From contig CAYNAU010000002.1 in assembly GCA_964395715.1 (NCBI GenBank), positions 186,001 to 250,000 on the forward strand: DNA of 64,000 nt, read 5' to 3'. Below, in pieces: positions 55,374 through 64,000 of this stretch. The notes beneath the pieces are model-generated. The model did not search any database. It was not told the DNA's origin and saw only the letters and a program-made list of their open reading frames with translations. The position numbers and the translations under genes were made by a program. The stretch comes from Porticoccus sp964395715. Its GTDB lineage: Bacteria > Pseudomonadota > Gammaproteobacteria > Pseudomonadales > Porticoccaceae. The stretch's first letter is position 1. Every line of letters begins with the position of its first letter.

Positions 55374-56354
55374 ATGGATAACTGGCAAGTCTGTCTCGGC
55401 GATATTGCCGTGTTCTCAGAGGGATCACTGTCCCTTTGTTTTGGTGAAACGCCCGCCCAATATCAGCAACTGCTTGAACAACCTACGCTAACCCCCTTAT
55501 ACCATCAGGGCCTCATAGCCGTGGACGGCGTAGATGCCAGTCGTTTCCTTCAGGGACAGTTAACCTGCGATGTTTTCCAGCTGGAGGTGGGCGACAGTCA
55601 ACCCGGCGCATGCTGCAATCCAAAAGGGCGGATGCTGGCCGATTTCTACCTCTATCGCATCGGCGATCATCATTATGTATTACAACTGCATCGCAGTCTG
55701 GTGGCACAAACACTTGAACATTTAAAAAAATATGCTGTTTTCTTCAAAGCAGCATTGAGTGACGCCACCGAGCAGTTCTCCCTACTGGGTCTGTCCAAAT
55801 GCGCCATTGATAGCCATGATAAGAATATCCATTGCCATGCTGTAAGAAACCTCGATGACGGTCGCCAGATACTTCTACTGGATACCGACACCATTGAGCC
55901 CGCGTGGCAAGCACTATCAAATCAGGCCAAGCCGGCAGGTACTGAATACTGGCAATTGCTCGATATACAGGCAGGACTGGGGCACATTCAGTCAGATACG
56001 GCGGACATGTTTATCCCGCAAATGCTTAACCTGCAGTCTGTGGACGCCATCAGCTTTAAAAAAGGATGCTATACCGGGCAGGAAGTCGTCGCTCGCATGA
56101 AATACCTGGGCAAACTCAAACGGCATATGTACCGGATTACCATTCCCCACAGGGATAGGCTGCCCGGACCCGGGTTACCCTGTTATCTGTCCGAGAGTGA
56201 GCAGAGCATTGGCAATGTGGTTACCGCAGTATGTAATGGTAAAAATGATGAACTTCTGGTTGTTCTTACTGACGAAGCAGCCAGCAGCAGTCATTTGATG
56301 ATTGACGGAGCCAGCTGTGAAATCATCAAAAACGACCTACCATACTCTATATAG
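55374..56354 (+). CDS. ygfZ: tRNA-modifying / folate-binding protein YgfZ
   Basis: YgfZ supports iron-sulfur enzymes such as MiaB in a folate-dependent way. The 326-residue protein is of the GcvT-like fold and carries the signature KGCYTGQEVVARM (about residue 228) with the essential cysteine, as well as the N-terminal FLQGQLTCDV and KGRMLADFYLY segments. It is divergent from sdhE with 96 bp between the starts. Confidence 0.95.
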   Translation: MDNWQVCLGDIAVFSEGSLSLCFGETPAQYQQLLEQPTLTPLYHQGLIAVDGVDASRFLQGQLTCDVFQLEVGDSQPGACCNPKGRMLADFYLYRIGDHHYVLQLHRSLVAQTLEHLKKYAVFFKAALSDATEQFSLLGLSKCAIDSHDKNIHCHAVRNLDDGRQILLLDTDTIEPAWQALSNQAKPAGTEYWQLLDIQAGLGHIQSDTADMFIPQMLNLQSVDAISFKKGCYTGQEVVARMKYLGKLKRHMYRITIPHRDRLPGPGLPCYLSESEQSIGNVVTAVCNGKNDELLVVLTDEAASSSHLMIDGASCEIIKNDLPYSI

Positions 56355-56407
56355 ATCATATGGTTACATCGATTTTTTGATACACCTTTTAATATAGAGG
56401 CATAGCA

Positions 56408-56815
56408 ATGTTGGAGTGGTTCAACGAACACCAGACCCTGCTGACATGGCTCAGCATTGTCTCTCTGGTGACCTTTGTGGTCAGCCTGTTGGCGCTTCCC
56501 TGGTTGGTCTCACTGATTCCCGCCGACTACTTTCAGCACCAGGAAAGACATCCTGCCCCTTTAAAAAAGGGACACCCGGTGATTCGCTTCCTGATGCTTT
56601 GCGGCAAGAACCTCCTGGGTCTGGCATTGTTATGCGGTGGGATTCTCATGCTTTTCCTGCCGGGCCAGGGGCTGTTAACCATTGCCGTTGGGCTGCTGCT
56701 GATGGATTACCCGGGGAAGTTCACACTGGAACGGCGTATTGTCGGTCACCCGGGCATTCTCAAAGGGCTGAACTGGCTAAGGGACAAGCGCCAACAACCG
56801 CCTATCGAACTGTAA
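56408..56815 (+). CDS. Small membrane protein of unknown function
   Basis: A 135-residue inner-membrane protein with an N-terminal helix (about 12-35), a loop, and a second hydrophobic hairpin (about 62-98) containing FLPGQGLLTIAVGLLLMDYPGK. The PGxG element between two helices resembles the PGPGW family of putative membrane proteins. It ends with a basic helix. It lies 53 nt after ygfZ, preceded by AGAGG, and ends 1 nt before the convergent ung stop. I cannot name a function. Confidence 0.7.
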   Translation: MLEWFNEHQTLLTWLSIVSLVTFVVSLLALPWLVSLIPADYFQHQERHPAPLKKGHPVIRFLMLCGKNLLGLALLCGGILMLFLPGQGLLTIAVGLLLMDYPGKFTLERRIVGHPGILKGLNWLRDKRQQPPIEL

Positions 56816-56816
56816 T

Positions 56817-57548
56817 TCATCCCATGGATGTTTGCGGCTTTAAGCTGTCTGCCGAGACAGTTTCCGGGAGCCGCCAATCTATGGGAATTTTTCCGTGCTG
56901 AAGCAGATACTCATTGGCCTTGGAAAAGTGGTGACAACCAAAGAACCCCCGATAGGCTGACAGCGGTGAAGGGTGTGGCGCCTTCAACACCAGATGGCGA
57001 CTGCGATCAATAAACGCCCCTTTTTTCTGGGCATAGCTTCCCCACAACAGAAAAACCAGGCCATCACGGTGAGCATTGAGCTCATGTATTGCCCGGTCGG
57101 TAAATTCTTCCCAACCCCTGCCCTGGTGGGCTCCGGCGTTACCCTGCTCCACTGTCAGTGTGGCATTGAGCAGCAGCACACCCTGCTCCGCCCAATGCGA
57201 CAAACAACCATGAGAGGGTGGTTCAATACCCAGGTCGGACTGCAATTCCTGATATATATTGCGCAAGGACGGAGGAATCTCGATACCGGGCATCACGGAA
57301 AAACAGAGTCCGTGAGCCTGATTGGGGCCGTGGTACGGGTCCTGTCCCAATATCACTACTTTCACCGCATCAAATGGAGTGAAATTGAATGCTGCAAACC
57401 AGCTTGAGCCCGCTGGATAGATGATTTTGCCCTGCTGTTTCTGTTGCGCCAGATAATCTCTCAGGGCTTTCATGTAGGGTTTTTCAAACTCATCAGCCAT
57501 GACCTCCAGCCAGCTGCTATGCAGTTGTATTTTTCGCTTGTCTTCCAC
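56817..57548 (-). CDS. ung: Uracil-DNA glycosylase
   Basis: Removes uracil from DNA as the first step of base excision repair. The 243-residue family 1 enzyme has the water-activating motif VVILGQDPYHGPNQAHGL, the uracil-binding LLLNATLTVEQ (asparagine) with VFLLWGSYAQ, and the leucine-intercalation loop APHPSPLSAYRGFFGC. The GTG at 57548 is used since the IQLHSSWLEV segment matches the N-terminal part of other Ung proteins; an ATG at 57500 would remove it. The C-terminal tail is slightly longer than in E. coli. Confidence 0.96.
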   Translation of the reverse strand: MEDKRKIQLHSSWLEVMADEFEKPYMKALRDYLAQQKQQGKIIYPAGSSWFAAFNFTPFDAVKVVILGQDPYHGPNQAHGLCFSVMPGIEIPPSLRNIYQELQSDLGIEPPSHGCLSHWAEQGVLLLNATLTVEQGNAGAHQGRGWEEFTDRAIHELNAHRDGLVFLLWGSYAQKKGAFIDRSRHLVLKAPHPSPLSAYRGFFGCHHFSKANEYLLQHGKIPIDWRLPETVSADSLKPQTSMG

Positions 57549-57657
57549 GCGGTCATTCCGGTTATCATGGGCTCAGGCTGCAATAAACCGGATATTTCTA
57601 TCCGAATCAACCTACATCTAAAGCGGGGACGATAAACCACGCAGTTAACCTTATGAG

Positions 57658-58494
57658 ATGTCTGTGAAAAAAATTGGTCTGGCTCTTGGTGGCGGTGGCG
57701 CCAAAGGCGTGAGTCACCTGCTCATCCTGGAAGCTCTGGAAGAAATGGGCCTGAAGCCTGCCTATGTCACTGGCACCAGCATTGGCGCATTAATTGGCGC
57801 TATGTACTGTGCGGGTATGCCTACACAGGATATCAAGGATATTTTTCTCGAGTTCAGCCTCAAGGACAACGAGTCAATCAAACACCTGGTGACCAAAAAA
57901 CACATTTTCAAGTGGATGGATTTTATCGGCCCACAATTTCGCGGCAAAGGGCTGATACGCGTGGAAAATCTGATCAGCTACCTGTTCGAATCTGTGCAGG
58001 CCAAGCGCTTTACACAACTGGAGATTCCTCTCAAGGTAGTCGCCTCCGATTTCTGGAATCGCCAGCAGGTTGTATTGGATAAAGGCGCACTGATCCCCGC
58101 CATTCGCGCCAGCATGTCTTTGCCTGGCCTGTTTGAACCGGTCAAGGTCGGCGGGCGGATATTGATTGATGGCGGCGCAGTCAACCCGGTGCCCTTTGAC
58201 CTGCTGCCAGACAGCTGCGATCTGAGAATTGCAGTCGATGTTATCGGAGAGCGGTCCGATACTGAAAAAATGCCCTCACTGTCTGAAGCGGTCTTCAATA
58301 CCTATCAGATAATGCAAAAGAGCATTATTCGGGAAAAACTCGAGAAGGCGCCACCGGAAATCTACATCGAGCCCAACGTGGTCAATGTCAAAATGCTGGA
58401 ATTCTACCGGGCAAATGAAATCTTCAAACAGGCCACGGCCACAAAGAGCAACCTGAAACGGAAAATCACGCTGTGGGAGAAACACCACGGATGA
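57658..58494 (+). CDS. Patatin-like phospholipase (RssA type)
   Basis: A 278-residue patatin-family protein. It shows the oxyanion-hole motif GGGGAKG (residues 11-17), the nucleophile elbow GTSIGAL with the catalytic serine near residue 41, and the DGG catalytic aspartate motif in ILIDGGAVNPVP (about residue 170). These complete the Ser-Asp dyad. No signal peptide is seen, so it acts in the cytoplasm or at the inner face of the membrane. RssA-like proteins are widespread and their substrates are mostly unknown. The 3' end overlaps the convergent alpha/beta hydrolase by 29 nt. Confidence 0.9.
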   Translation: MSVKKIGLALGGGGAKGVSHLLILEALEEMGLKPAYVTGTSIGALIGAMYCAGMPTQDIKDIFLEFSLKDNESIKHLVTKKHIFKWMDFIGPQFRGKGLIRVENLISYLFESVQAKRFTQLEIPLKVVASDFWNRQQVVLDKGALIPAIRASMSLPGLFEPVKVGGRILIDGGAVNPVPFDLLPDSCDLRIAVDVIGERSDTEKMPSLSEAVFNTYQIMQKSIIREKLEKAPPEIYIEPNVVNVKMLEFYRANEIFKQATATKSNLKRKITLWEKHHG

Positions 58495-59260
58495 ATTCGG
58501 CAATGGCTGCATTGGTTTCATCCGGTTTTTCAATCGGGGTTCCATGACCGGAATCCTCGATCACCACTAGCCTGGCATTTTGCATCGCCGACACAACCGC
58601 TTGTTTAACAGCAACGGGCGAGTAATCCCTGTCGCCGGTTAACATCAGCGTGGGTGTAGGAATGGCCGTCAGGTGCTCCAGTACACCCCAACCGAACAGC
58701 GCCTTCAAATTTTTCAAATAGACCTTTTTCGGGTTTGAGGCAATTTGCCTGGCCAACATATCGATGAGTTCTTTCCGCCCTTCTCCGGGAAACATGGTGG
58801 TCGCCACTTTGCGTCCGTATGCCTCCATACCAAGCAGGTGAATAGCAGCCAACCGGGTCCAGAGCATTTTTCTGGCCGCAAAGGTGTCATTGGGCAATGC
58901 CGGTCCGGAATTGACAATGGTCATACTGAGCAGACGCTCCGGCGCATCGACAGCCAACTGAAATGCCACCATCCCTCCCATGGACAGGCCGATGATATGG
59001 GCTGAGGCGATTTCCAGAGCATCCATCAACGCAATCACATCCGCCGCGTGAATCGGCACACTGTAGGGACCATCGGGTTTGTCAGAATCCCCGTGTCCCC
59101 GGAAGTCGGGTGCAATCACCCGGTTTGACTGACTGAAAAAGTCAATCTGTGGCCCCCAGTCCTTGCAACTCACACCAAGTCCATGCAGCAAGATCAGCGG
59201 TTCCCCCTGCCCTTCATCTACATAGGCTATCGACACCCCATTGATCCTGGCTTCAGGCAT
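58466..59260 (-). CDS. Alpha/beta fold hydrolase
   Basis: A 264-residue hydrolase of the alpha/beta fold. The oxyanion-hole part is LILLHGLGVSC, the nucleophile elbow is GLSMGGM (serine near residue 94), the acid is in LTGDRDYS and the histidine in EDSGHGTPIEKP. The cap region is short and helical. It resembles beta-ketoadipate enol-lactone hydrolase and similar esterases but no pathway genes surround it, so its substrate is open. AGAGGAGAA precedes the ATG at good spacing. Overlaps the patatin gene's 3' end. Confidence 0.9.
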   Translation of the reverse strand: MPEARINGVSIAYVDEGQGEPLILLHGLGVSCKDWGPQIDFFSQSNRVIAPDFRGHGDSDKPDGPYSVPIHAADVIALMDALEIASAHIIGLSMGGMVAFQLAVDAPERLLSMTIVNSGPALPNDTFAARKMLWTRLAAIHLLGMEAYGRKVATTMFPGEGRKELIDMLARQIASNPKKVYLKNLKALFGWGVLEHLTAIPTPTLMLTGDRDYSPVAVKQAVVSAMQNARLVVIEDSGHGTPIEKPDETNAAIAEFIRGVSPTA

Positions 59261-59455
59261 GACCGTATTCTCCTCTTAGAACGTCATAGGACTTTGCCGG
59301 ATAAGCTGATGACAGGCAAGCCGCTCCCAGCTCGTCCGGCAGTAACTTTTCCATAACGGTCAAATTTCCCCGGCAAAACATGGCCGGTTTTGGTAGCATT
59401 CCCGGGCCAAAATGCAGCCCCAGTGCACATCACTAAAAGACGTAGAGACGAAGTT

Positions 59456-60481
59456 ATGAACATGCAGGTTCGTTATGACAGGCAGATCGCCACCTGGTTG
59501 ATCATTTGTGCCGCCATCATTGTGACCATGATTCTACTTGGGGGTGTTACCCGCCTCACCCGCTCCGGGCTTTCCATGGTGGAGTGGAAACCCTTGATGG
59601 GCATCATCCCACCACTCAGCGAAGAGGCCTGGCTGGAAGTATTTGAAAAATACAAACAGTTCCCCGAGTACCAAAAAGTCAACAAGGGCATGAGCCTGTT
59701 TCAATTTCAGGAAATCTTTATGTTCGAGTACCTGCACCGGGTGCTGGGCAGGCTCATTGGCATCCTGTTTCTTGTTCCCTTTCTGTTCTTCTATTTCACC
59801 GGTCGAATCAAGGCAGGACTGACGCCCAAACTGGTGGGCATGTTCATACTCGGTGGCCTGCAGGGCCTGCTTGGCTGGTACATGGTGAAAAGTGGACTGG
59901 TGGACAACCCCAGAGTCAGCCAATACCGCCTGACTGCTCACCTGGGTACAGCTGTTTTTATCTACGCCTATATACTCTGGGTTGCATGGGGGTTGCGCTA
60001 TCCAAGCCGGACACTGACGGTCAGCCAGGGGCTTCAGCGCTTTGCCAGCACACTGACCGTCCTGGTTTTTCTGATGATTTTGTCAGGAGGGCTGGTTGCT
60101 GGCACTCATGCCGGACATGCCTACCCAACCTTCCCTTTAATGGCTGGCAGCTTTTTCCCACCAGGTCTCTATGCCACAGACCCTGTTTGGCTTGCTGCCT
60201 TTGAAGACCTTACTACCATCCAGTTTAACCACCGTATCTTTGCCTATCTGATCATCGTGCTGGTCGGTGTTTTTGCGGTAAACATGTTCCGGCAAACCAA
60301 TATCCAAGACGACGCTAAAAAGGGCTTGAAACTGATGCTTGCGCTGCTGGTTGTCCAGGTATGTCTAGGCGTCTCCACCCTGTTACTGCATGTGCCGGTA
60401 CCCCTTGCGGCGGCCCACCAGGGCGGCGCCGTACTGCTTTTTACCGCGGTGCTTTATACCACGCACCGTTTGAGACACTGA
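59456..60481 (+). CDS. ctaA: Heme A synthase, COX15/CtaA family
   Basis: Converts heme O to heme A for cytochrome c oxidase. The 341-residue membrane protein has eight predicted helices in two repeats. Conserved residues include RLTRSGLSMVEWKP, PEYQKVNKGMSLFQF, EYLHRVLGRLIG with the heme-ligand histidine, RLTAHLGTAVF, FNHRIFAYLII and AAAHQGGAVLLF. The PEYQKVNKGM/FEYLHR form is that of the alphaproteobacterial-mitochondrial COX15 class rather than the Pseudomonas-type CtaA. No cox genes are nearby. The frame opens earlier at 59390, but the ATG at 59456 fits the family start and has GAGACGAAG upstream. Confidence 0.93.
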   Translation: MNMQVRYDRQIATWLIICAAIIVTMILLGGVTRLTRSGLSMVEWKPLMGIIPPLSEEAWLEVFEKYKQFPEYQKVNKGMSLFQFQEIFMFEYLHRVLGRLIGILFLVPFLFFYFTGRIKAGLTPKLVGMFILGGLQGLLGWYMVKSGLVDNPRVSQYRLTAHLGTAVFIYAYILWVAWGLRYPSRTLTVSQGLQRFASTLTVLVFLMILSGGLVAGTHAGHAYPTFPLMAGSFFPPGLYATDPVWLAAFEDLTTIQFNHRIFAYLIIVLVGVFAVNMFRQTNIQDDAKKGLKLMLALLVVQVCLGVSTLLLHVPVPLAAAHQGGAVLLFTAVLYTTHRLRH

Positions 60482-60513
60482 TGGTCAAAGAACAGAAAAA
60501 AAGAATATCAACC

Positions 60514-60540
60514 AAAAGATTTATCATCAGCGGCCGATAA
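60514..60540 (+). promoter_or_regulatory. Sigma-28 (FliA)-type promoter before cytochrome c
   Basis: AAAAGATT (60514-60521), 11 nt, GCCGATAA (60533-60540). The -10 box is a perfect consensus match and the -35 box matches 6 of 8. It begins 33 nt after the ctaA stop and lies in the right orientation, about 55 nt before the cytochrome c ATG. A TATAAT at 60567-60572 may provide a second, ordinary promoter. Confidence 0.5.
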
Positions 60541-60603
60541 TGTAGACAGGGCAAAGTATCGGGTATAATTTCCCCAGTTTATTCCCTGTTATGGAGCAAT
60601 GGC

Positions 60604-60909
60604 ATGAAAAAAATGATTGGAACATTGGTATTCGCAGCATTGACGGCCACCGCTGGCCACGCAATGGCAGAGGGCGATATCGACGAGGGTAAGACCAAGG
60701 CAATGGCCTGCGCAGCTTGCCATGGTGCTGCCGGTATCAGCAGCAACGAAGCATGGCCTAATCTGGCGGGTCAGAAAGCAGGCTACCTGGTCAAACAACT
60801 CAAAGCTTTCCGTGACGGTACGCGCAGCGACCCCGTGATGAGCAGCATGGCCAAGACATTGTCTGACCCAGATATTGATGATCTGGCTGCTTATTACTCC
60901 AGCCTGTAA
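60604..60909 (+). CDS. Small periplasmic class I cytochrome c
   Basis: A 101-residue single-heme cytochrome of the c553/c4-half type. It has a signal peptide (MIGTLVFAALTATAGHAMA, cleavage after AMA), the heme attachment motif CAACH at about residues 36-40, GLKxP-like WPNLAGQKAGYLVKQL, and the axial methionine in DPVMSSMAKTLSD. It ends DDLAAYYSSL, the usual last helix. It would carry electrons in the periplasm, perhaps to a terminal oxidase needing heme A from the neighbouring ctaA. GGAG lies upstream of the ATG. A strong bidirectional terminator follows at 60989-61017. Confidence 0.92.
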   Translation: MKKMIGTLVFAALTATAGHAMAEGDIDEGKTKAMACAACHGAAGISSNEAWPNLAGQKAGYLVKQLKAFRDGTRSDPVMSSMAKTLSDPDIDDLAAYYSSL

Positions 60910-60988
60910 AACCCACCTGCGCTCTATATGGTGCCACGAGTTCCATTCCGGATTTAAAAGCACCTTGTAGACTGTTCTGCAGCTATAA

Positions 60989-61017
60989 AAAGCCCGGCTA
61001 TTGCCGGGCTTTTTTAT
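60989..61017. terminator. Bidirectional intrinsic terminator
   Basis: AAAGCCCGGC (60989-60998) and GCCGGGCTTT (61003-61012) form a 10-bp GC-rich stem with a TATT loop, followed by TTTTTATT on the plus strand, and by T-rich sequence on the minus strand. It serves both the cytochrome c gene and the convergent purL. Confidence 0.92.
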
Positions 61018-61052
61018 TATTGAGCGTTTGCCGTTGGTCCAAACATTTCAGA

Positions 61053-64000
61053 TTACCCTACGAAAACACGTGCATTTCTGAAAAGGCGCATCCAGGGGCC
61101 ATCTTCACCCCAGTCATCGGGGTGCCAAGAGTTGGTCACCGTTCTGAAAACCCGCTCCGGGTGAGGCATCATAATGGTTGCCCTGCCATCCTCACTGGTG
61201 ACACCTGTAATTCCGTAGATAGAGCCATTCGGATTGGCCGGGTAGCTCTGGGCAACATCCAGATAATTGTCCAGATAACGCAACGCCACACAGTCAGAAG
61301 CATCAAAGGCATCCACATTCTGATCGGGTCCAAATTCAACGCGACCTTCACCATGGGCCACAGCAATCGGCATATATGACCCTCCCATCCCGGTAAGCAT
61401 AATGGATGGTGACGGGCTCACCTTCACCAGCGAGAACCTTGCTTCAAATTGTTCCGAGACATTGCGCACAAAGCGAGGCCACTGCATGGCACCGGGAATC
61501 AGGGCTTTCAGGTTGGAGAGCATCTGGCAACCGTTACAGACACCAAAGGTGAAAGTTTCCTGGCGTTCAAAAAACTGCTGAAACTGGTCGCGCAAGGCAC
61601 TGTTGAAGAGGATGGTTTTGGCCCAGCCCTCACCGGCACCCAGTACATCGCCGTATGAGAAACCACCGCAGGCCACCAGGCCCCTGTAATCCTGTAAATG
61701 ATGTCGACCACTGAGCAGGTCGCTCATGTGGACATCCACGGCGCTGAAGCCGGCACGGTCAAAAGCGGCAGCCATTTCCATATGGCCATTCACGCCCTGC
61801 TCACGCAATACGGCTATCGCAGGGCGAACACCGGTGTTGATAAACGGAACTGCCACATCCTCATTAATATCGTAGCTGAGGCTGACACTCAAACCGGGGT
61901 TGTCAAAAAACAGCCCGTCAAACTCCTGACGGGCACAATCCTCATTATCCCTGAGCGACTGAATCTTGTAGCTGGTCTCACTCCAGCGGCGCAACAATTC
62001 AACCCTGCTTGAGCTGAACAAGTACGCCCCATCCTGCATGATCTCTATGGCGTCGCCACGATCCAGCGTCGCCACCTTGGTGACGGCAATACCCGCTTCC
62101 ATGAAGCGCTGTTTGAAAGACTCAACCCGGTGAGTTTCCACCTGTACCACTGCGCCCAATTCTTCATTAAACAGAACAGAAAACGCGTCTCCTGGTTGTT
62201 CGTCCAGACAGATGTTCAACCCGATATTTCCGGCAAAAGCCATTTCAACCAGCGTTGTGAACAAACCGCCATCGGAACGGTCATGATAGGCCAGAATATC
62301 GCCCGCCTGATTGGCGGACTGAATCAGCTCAAAAAACGCTTTCAGTTTTGCAGCACTGATTACATCCGGTGGGGTGTCGCCCATCTGGTTATAGGCCTGG
62401 GCGATAATGGAGCCACCCAGACGATTGCGATTGTCGCCCAAGTCGATATAGAGCAGAACTGTCTCGCCCAGATCGGCCCGCAATTCCGGCGTCAGGGTCT
62501 TGCGGACGTCCTGCACCGGAGCAAAAGCCGAAATGATCAGTGACATGGGTGCAGTCACCGCCTTATCTTCACCGTCTTGGGACCAGGTGGTGCGCATGGA
62601 CATGGAGTCCTTGCCTACCGGGATGGTAATACCCAATGCGGGACATAACTCCATACCCACGGCTTCAACCGTGCGGAACAACTTCTCATCCTCACCGGGG
62701 TGTCCGGCAGCACACATCCAGTTGGCCGATAGTTTGATATCAGATAGCTGGGCAATTGGGGTGGCGGCGATATTGGTGATAGCTTCACCAATGGCCATAC
62801 GACCGGAGGCCGGAGCATCCAGCAACGCCAGAGGCGTGCGCTCGCCCATGGCCATCGCCTCACCGGCATAACTGTCGTAACTCACGGTGGTGACGGCGCA
62901 GTCAGCCACAGGAATCTGGCAGGGTCCAACCATCTGGTCACGTGCCACCATCCCTGTCACCGATCGATCACCGATGGTGATCAGAAAACTTTTGCTGGCA
63001 ACCGTGGGATGAGTCAGTACACGCTCGACAGCATCTTCAAGGCTGATAGACAGGCCACTGAACGGTTGAACCGGAATCGAACGGGTTTCGGCAACACGGT
63101 GCATTTTCGGGGGCTTCCCAAACAGGACCGACATGGGTAAGTCCACCGGTTTAGACGCGAAATGGGTATCGTTCAGCAGCAGGTGCTTTTCATCCGTAGC
63201 CTCACCCACAACTGCATAGGGGCATCGCTCCCGCTGACAGATGGCCTCGAACCGGGCCAGATCTTCCGGCTTGACGGCCAGCACATAACGCTCCTGCGCT
63301 TCATTACACCAGATGGCGAGAGGCGACATGCCGGGTTCGTCATTGGGGACATTACGCAGCTCAAAGTGACCGCCGCAGCCACCATCTTTAACCAGCTCCG
63401 GGAATGCATTGGATAATCCTCCCGCCCCCACATCGTGAATAAACGCAATGGGGTTGCTGCCACCCAATTGCCAACAGCGATCAATCACTTCCTGACAGCG
63501 GCGTTCAATTTCCGGGTTCTGGCGCTGTACCGAGGCGAAATCGAGATCCTCTGCACTGCTGCCTGATGCCATGGACGATGCCGCTCCACCGCCCAGGCCA
63601 ATCAACATCGCCGGGCCACCCAGCACAATCAGTTGACAGCCCGCCTGGAATGGAGGCTTGTCGACGTGCTCGGCACGGATGTTGCCATAGCCGCCGGCGA
63701 TCATGATCGGTTTGTGATAGCCGCGCCGTTCGCCATCAAAATGCTCTTCAAAAGAACGGAAATACCCGCACAGGTTGGGCCTGCCAAATTCATTGTTGAA
63801 TGCGGCGCCACCGATGGGGCCTTCAATCATGATATCCAGCGCGCTGGCAATACGGTCCGGCTTGCCATAGGGCTGTTCCCATGGCCGGGGGAAACCCGGT
63901 ATTTGGAGGTTGGAAACGGTGAACCCTGTGAGCCCGACTTTTGGCTTGGAGCCGCGACCCACCGCCCCTTCATCTCTAATTTCACCACCAGAGCCGGTAC
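61053..64000 (-). CDS. purL: Phosphoribosylformylglycinamidine synthase (5' end missing)
   Basis: PurL converts FGAR and glutamine to FGAM in purine synthesis. The open frame runs to the window edge (first full codons read TGSGGEIRDEGAVGRG), so about 320 N-terminal residues are outside; the GTG at 63962 is internal. The visible 982 residues include the FGAM synthase part (KPIMIAGGYGNIR; FIHDVGAGGLSNAFPELVKDGG in part: HDVGAGGLSNAFPELVKDG), the ATP/Mg region and the C-terminal glutamine amidotransferase domain with the nucleophile cysteine in FGVCNGCQML and histidine in MMPHPERVFR. This is the large single-chain form of gammaproteobacteria. Confidence 0.97.
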   Translation of the reverse strand, partial: TGSGGEIRDEGAVGRGSKPKVGLTGFTVSNLQIPGFPRPWEQPYGKPDRIASALDIMIEGPIGGAAFNNEFGRPNLCGYFRSFEEHFDGERRGYHKPIMIAGGYGNIRAEHVDKPPFQAGCQLIVLGGPAMLIGLGGGAASSMASGSSAEDLDFASVQRQNPEIERRCQEVIDRCWQLGGSNPIAFIHDVGAGGLSNAFPELVKDGGCGGHFELRNVPNDEPGMSPLAIWCNEAQERYVLAVKPEDLARFEAICQRERCPYAVVGEATDEKHLLLNDTHFASKPVDLPMSVLFGKPPKMHRVAETRSIPVQPFSGLSISLEDAVERVLTHPTVASKSFLITIGDRSVTGMVARDQMVGPCQIPVADCAVTTVSYDSYAGEAMAMGERTPLALLDAPASGRMAIGEAITNIAATPIAQLSDIKLSANWMCAAGHPGEDEKLFRTVEAVGMELCPALGITIPVGKDSMSMRTTWSQDGEDKAVTAPMSLIISAFAPVQDVRKTLTPELRADLGETVLLYIDLGDNRNRLGGSIIAQAYNQMGDTPPDVISAAKLKAFFELIQSANQAGDILAYHDRSDGGLFTTLVEMAFAGNIGLNICLDEQPGDAFSVLFNEELGAVVQVETHRVESFKQRFMEAGIAVTKVATLDRGDAIEIMQDGAYLFSSSRVELLRRWSETSYKIQSLRDNEDCARQEFDGLFFDNPGLSVSLSYDINEDVAVPFINTGVRPAIAVLREQGVNGHMEMAAAFDRAGFSAVDVHMSDLLSGRHHLQDYRGLVACGGFSYGDVLGAGEGWAKTILFNSALRDQFQQFFERQETFTFGVCNGCQMLSNLKALIPGAMQWPRFVRNVSEQFEARFSLVKVSPSPSIMLTGMGGSYMPIAVAHGEGRVEFGPDQNVDAFDASDCVALRYLDNYLDVAQSYPANPNGSIYGITGVTSEDGRATIMMPHPERVFRTVTNSWHPDDWGEDGPWMRLFRNARVFVG

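Overview
The window is a dense, repeat-poor stretch of a gammaproteobacterial chromosome. Several conserved blocks point to the Pseudomonas/Cellvibrionales side of the Gammaproteobacteria: rpoE(algU)-rseA-rseB-rseC-mucD-lepA-lepB-DUF4845-rnc-era-recO-acpS on one strand, with nadB divergent from rpoE; relA-mazG near cysM; and an AlgP-like histone gene. The PomAB-type sodium stator proteins suggest a marine or brackish habitat. I do not assign a genus. No rRNA, tRNA, CRISPR array, intact insertion sequence or prophage was seen.

Layout. (1) 1-11 kb is flagellar: flhA (5' end cut off), an enlarged flhF, a shrunken FlhG-like gene that keeps the N-terminal DQAxxLR motif but has no Walker A, an flhE-like gene, fliA, then a Tsx-type porin, a diguanylate cyclase with a periplasmic NMT1/THI5-like domain, a small coiled-coil gene resembling part of an IS3 OrfA, and pomAB. 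The usual chemotaxis genes are missing between fliA and the stator genes. (2) 11-27 kb is a signalling island: four membrane histidine kinases with related periplasmic sensors, two stand-alone receivers and two response-regulator diguanylate cyclases. (3) 27.5-30.6 kb holds an alphaproteobacterial-type pyrE behind a structured leader, a DUF547 protein and bioA. (4) 30.6-44 kb, minus strand, is housekeeping: trpS, M18 aminopeptidase, a beta-hydroxyacid dehydrogenase, uppP, tsaB, an AT-hook histone-like protein, hemH, adk, mazG, relA, cysM, acpS, recO. (5) 44-53 kb, minus strand, is era-rnc-DUF4845-lepB-lepA-mucD-rseC-rseB-rseA-rpoE. (6) 53-64 kb has nadB, ygfX, sdhE, ygfZ, a small membrane protein, ung, a patatin, an alpha/beta hydrolase, a heme A synthase, a small cytochrome c and purL (5' end cut off).

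How it fits together. FliA-type (sigma-28) promoter motifs with a GCCGATA core and a TAAA-like box 15 nt upstream stand before five genes or operons: pomAB, the small coiled-coil gene divergent from it, one hybrid kinase, a 66-residue unknown ORF, and the cytochrome c gene. This suggests that the flagellar sigma factor controls several uncharacterised genes here. All three diguanylate cyclases keep a GG(D/E)EF active site and an RxxD inhibitory site, and no EAL or HD-GYP gene is present, so the region looks like a motility and c-di-GMP control hub. The most novel item is the reorganised FlhF/FlhG pair: FlhF gained about 340 C-terminal residues while its partner lost its ATPase core.
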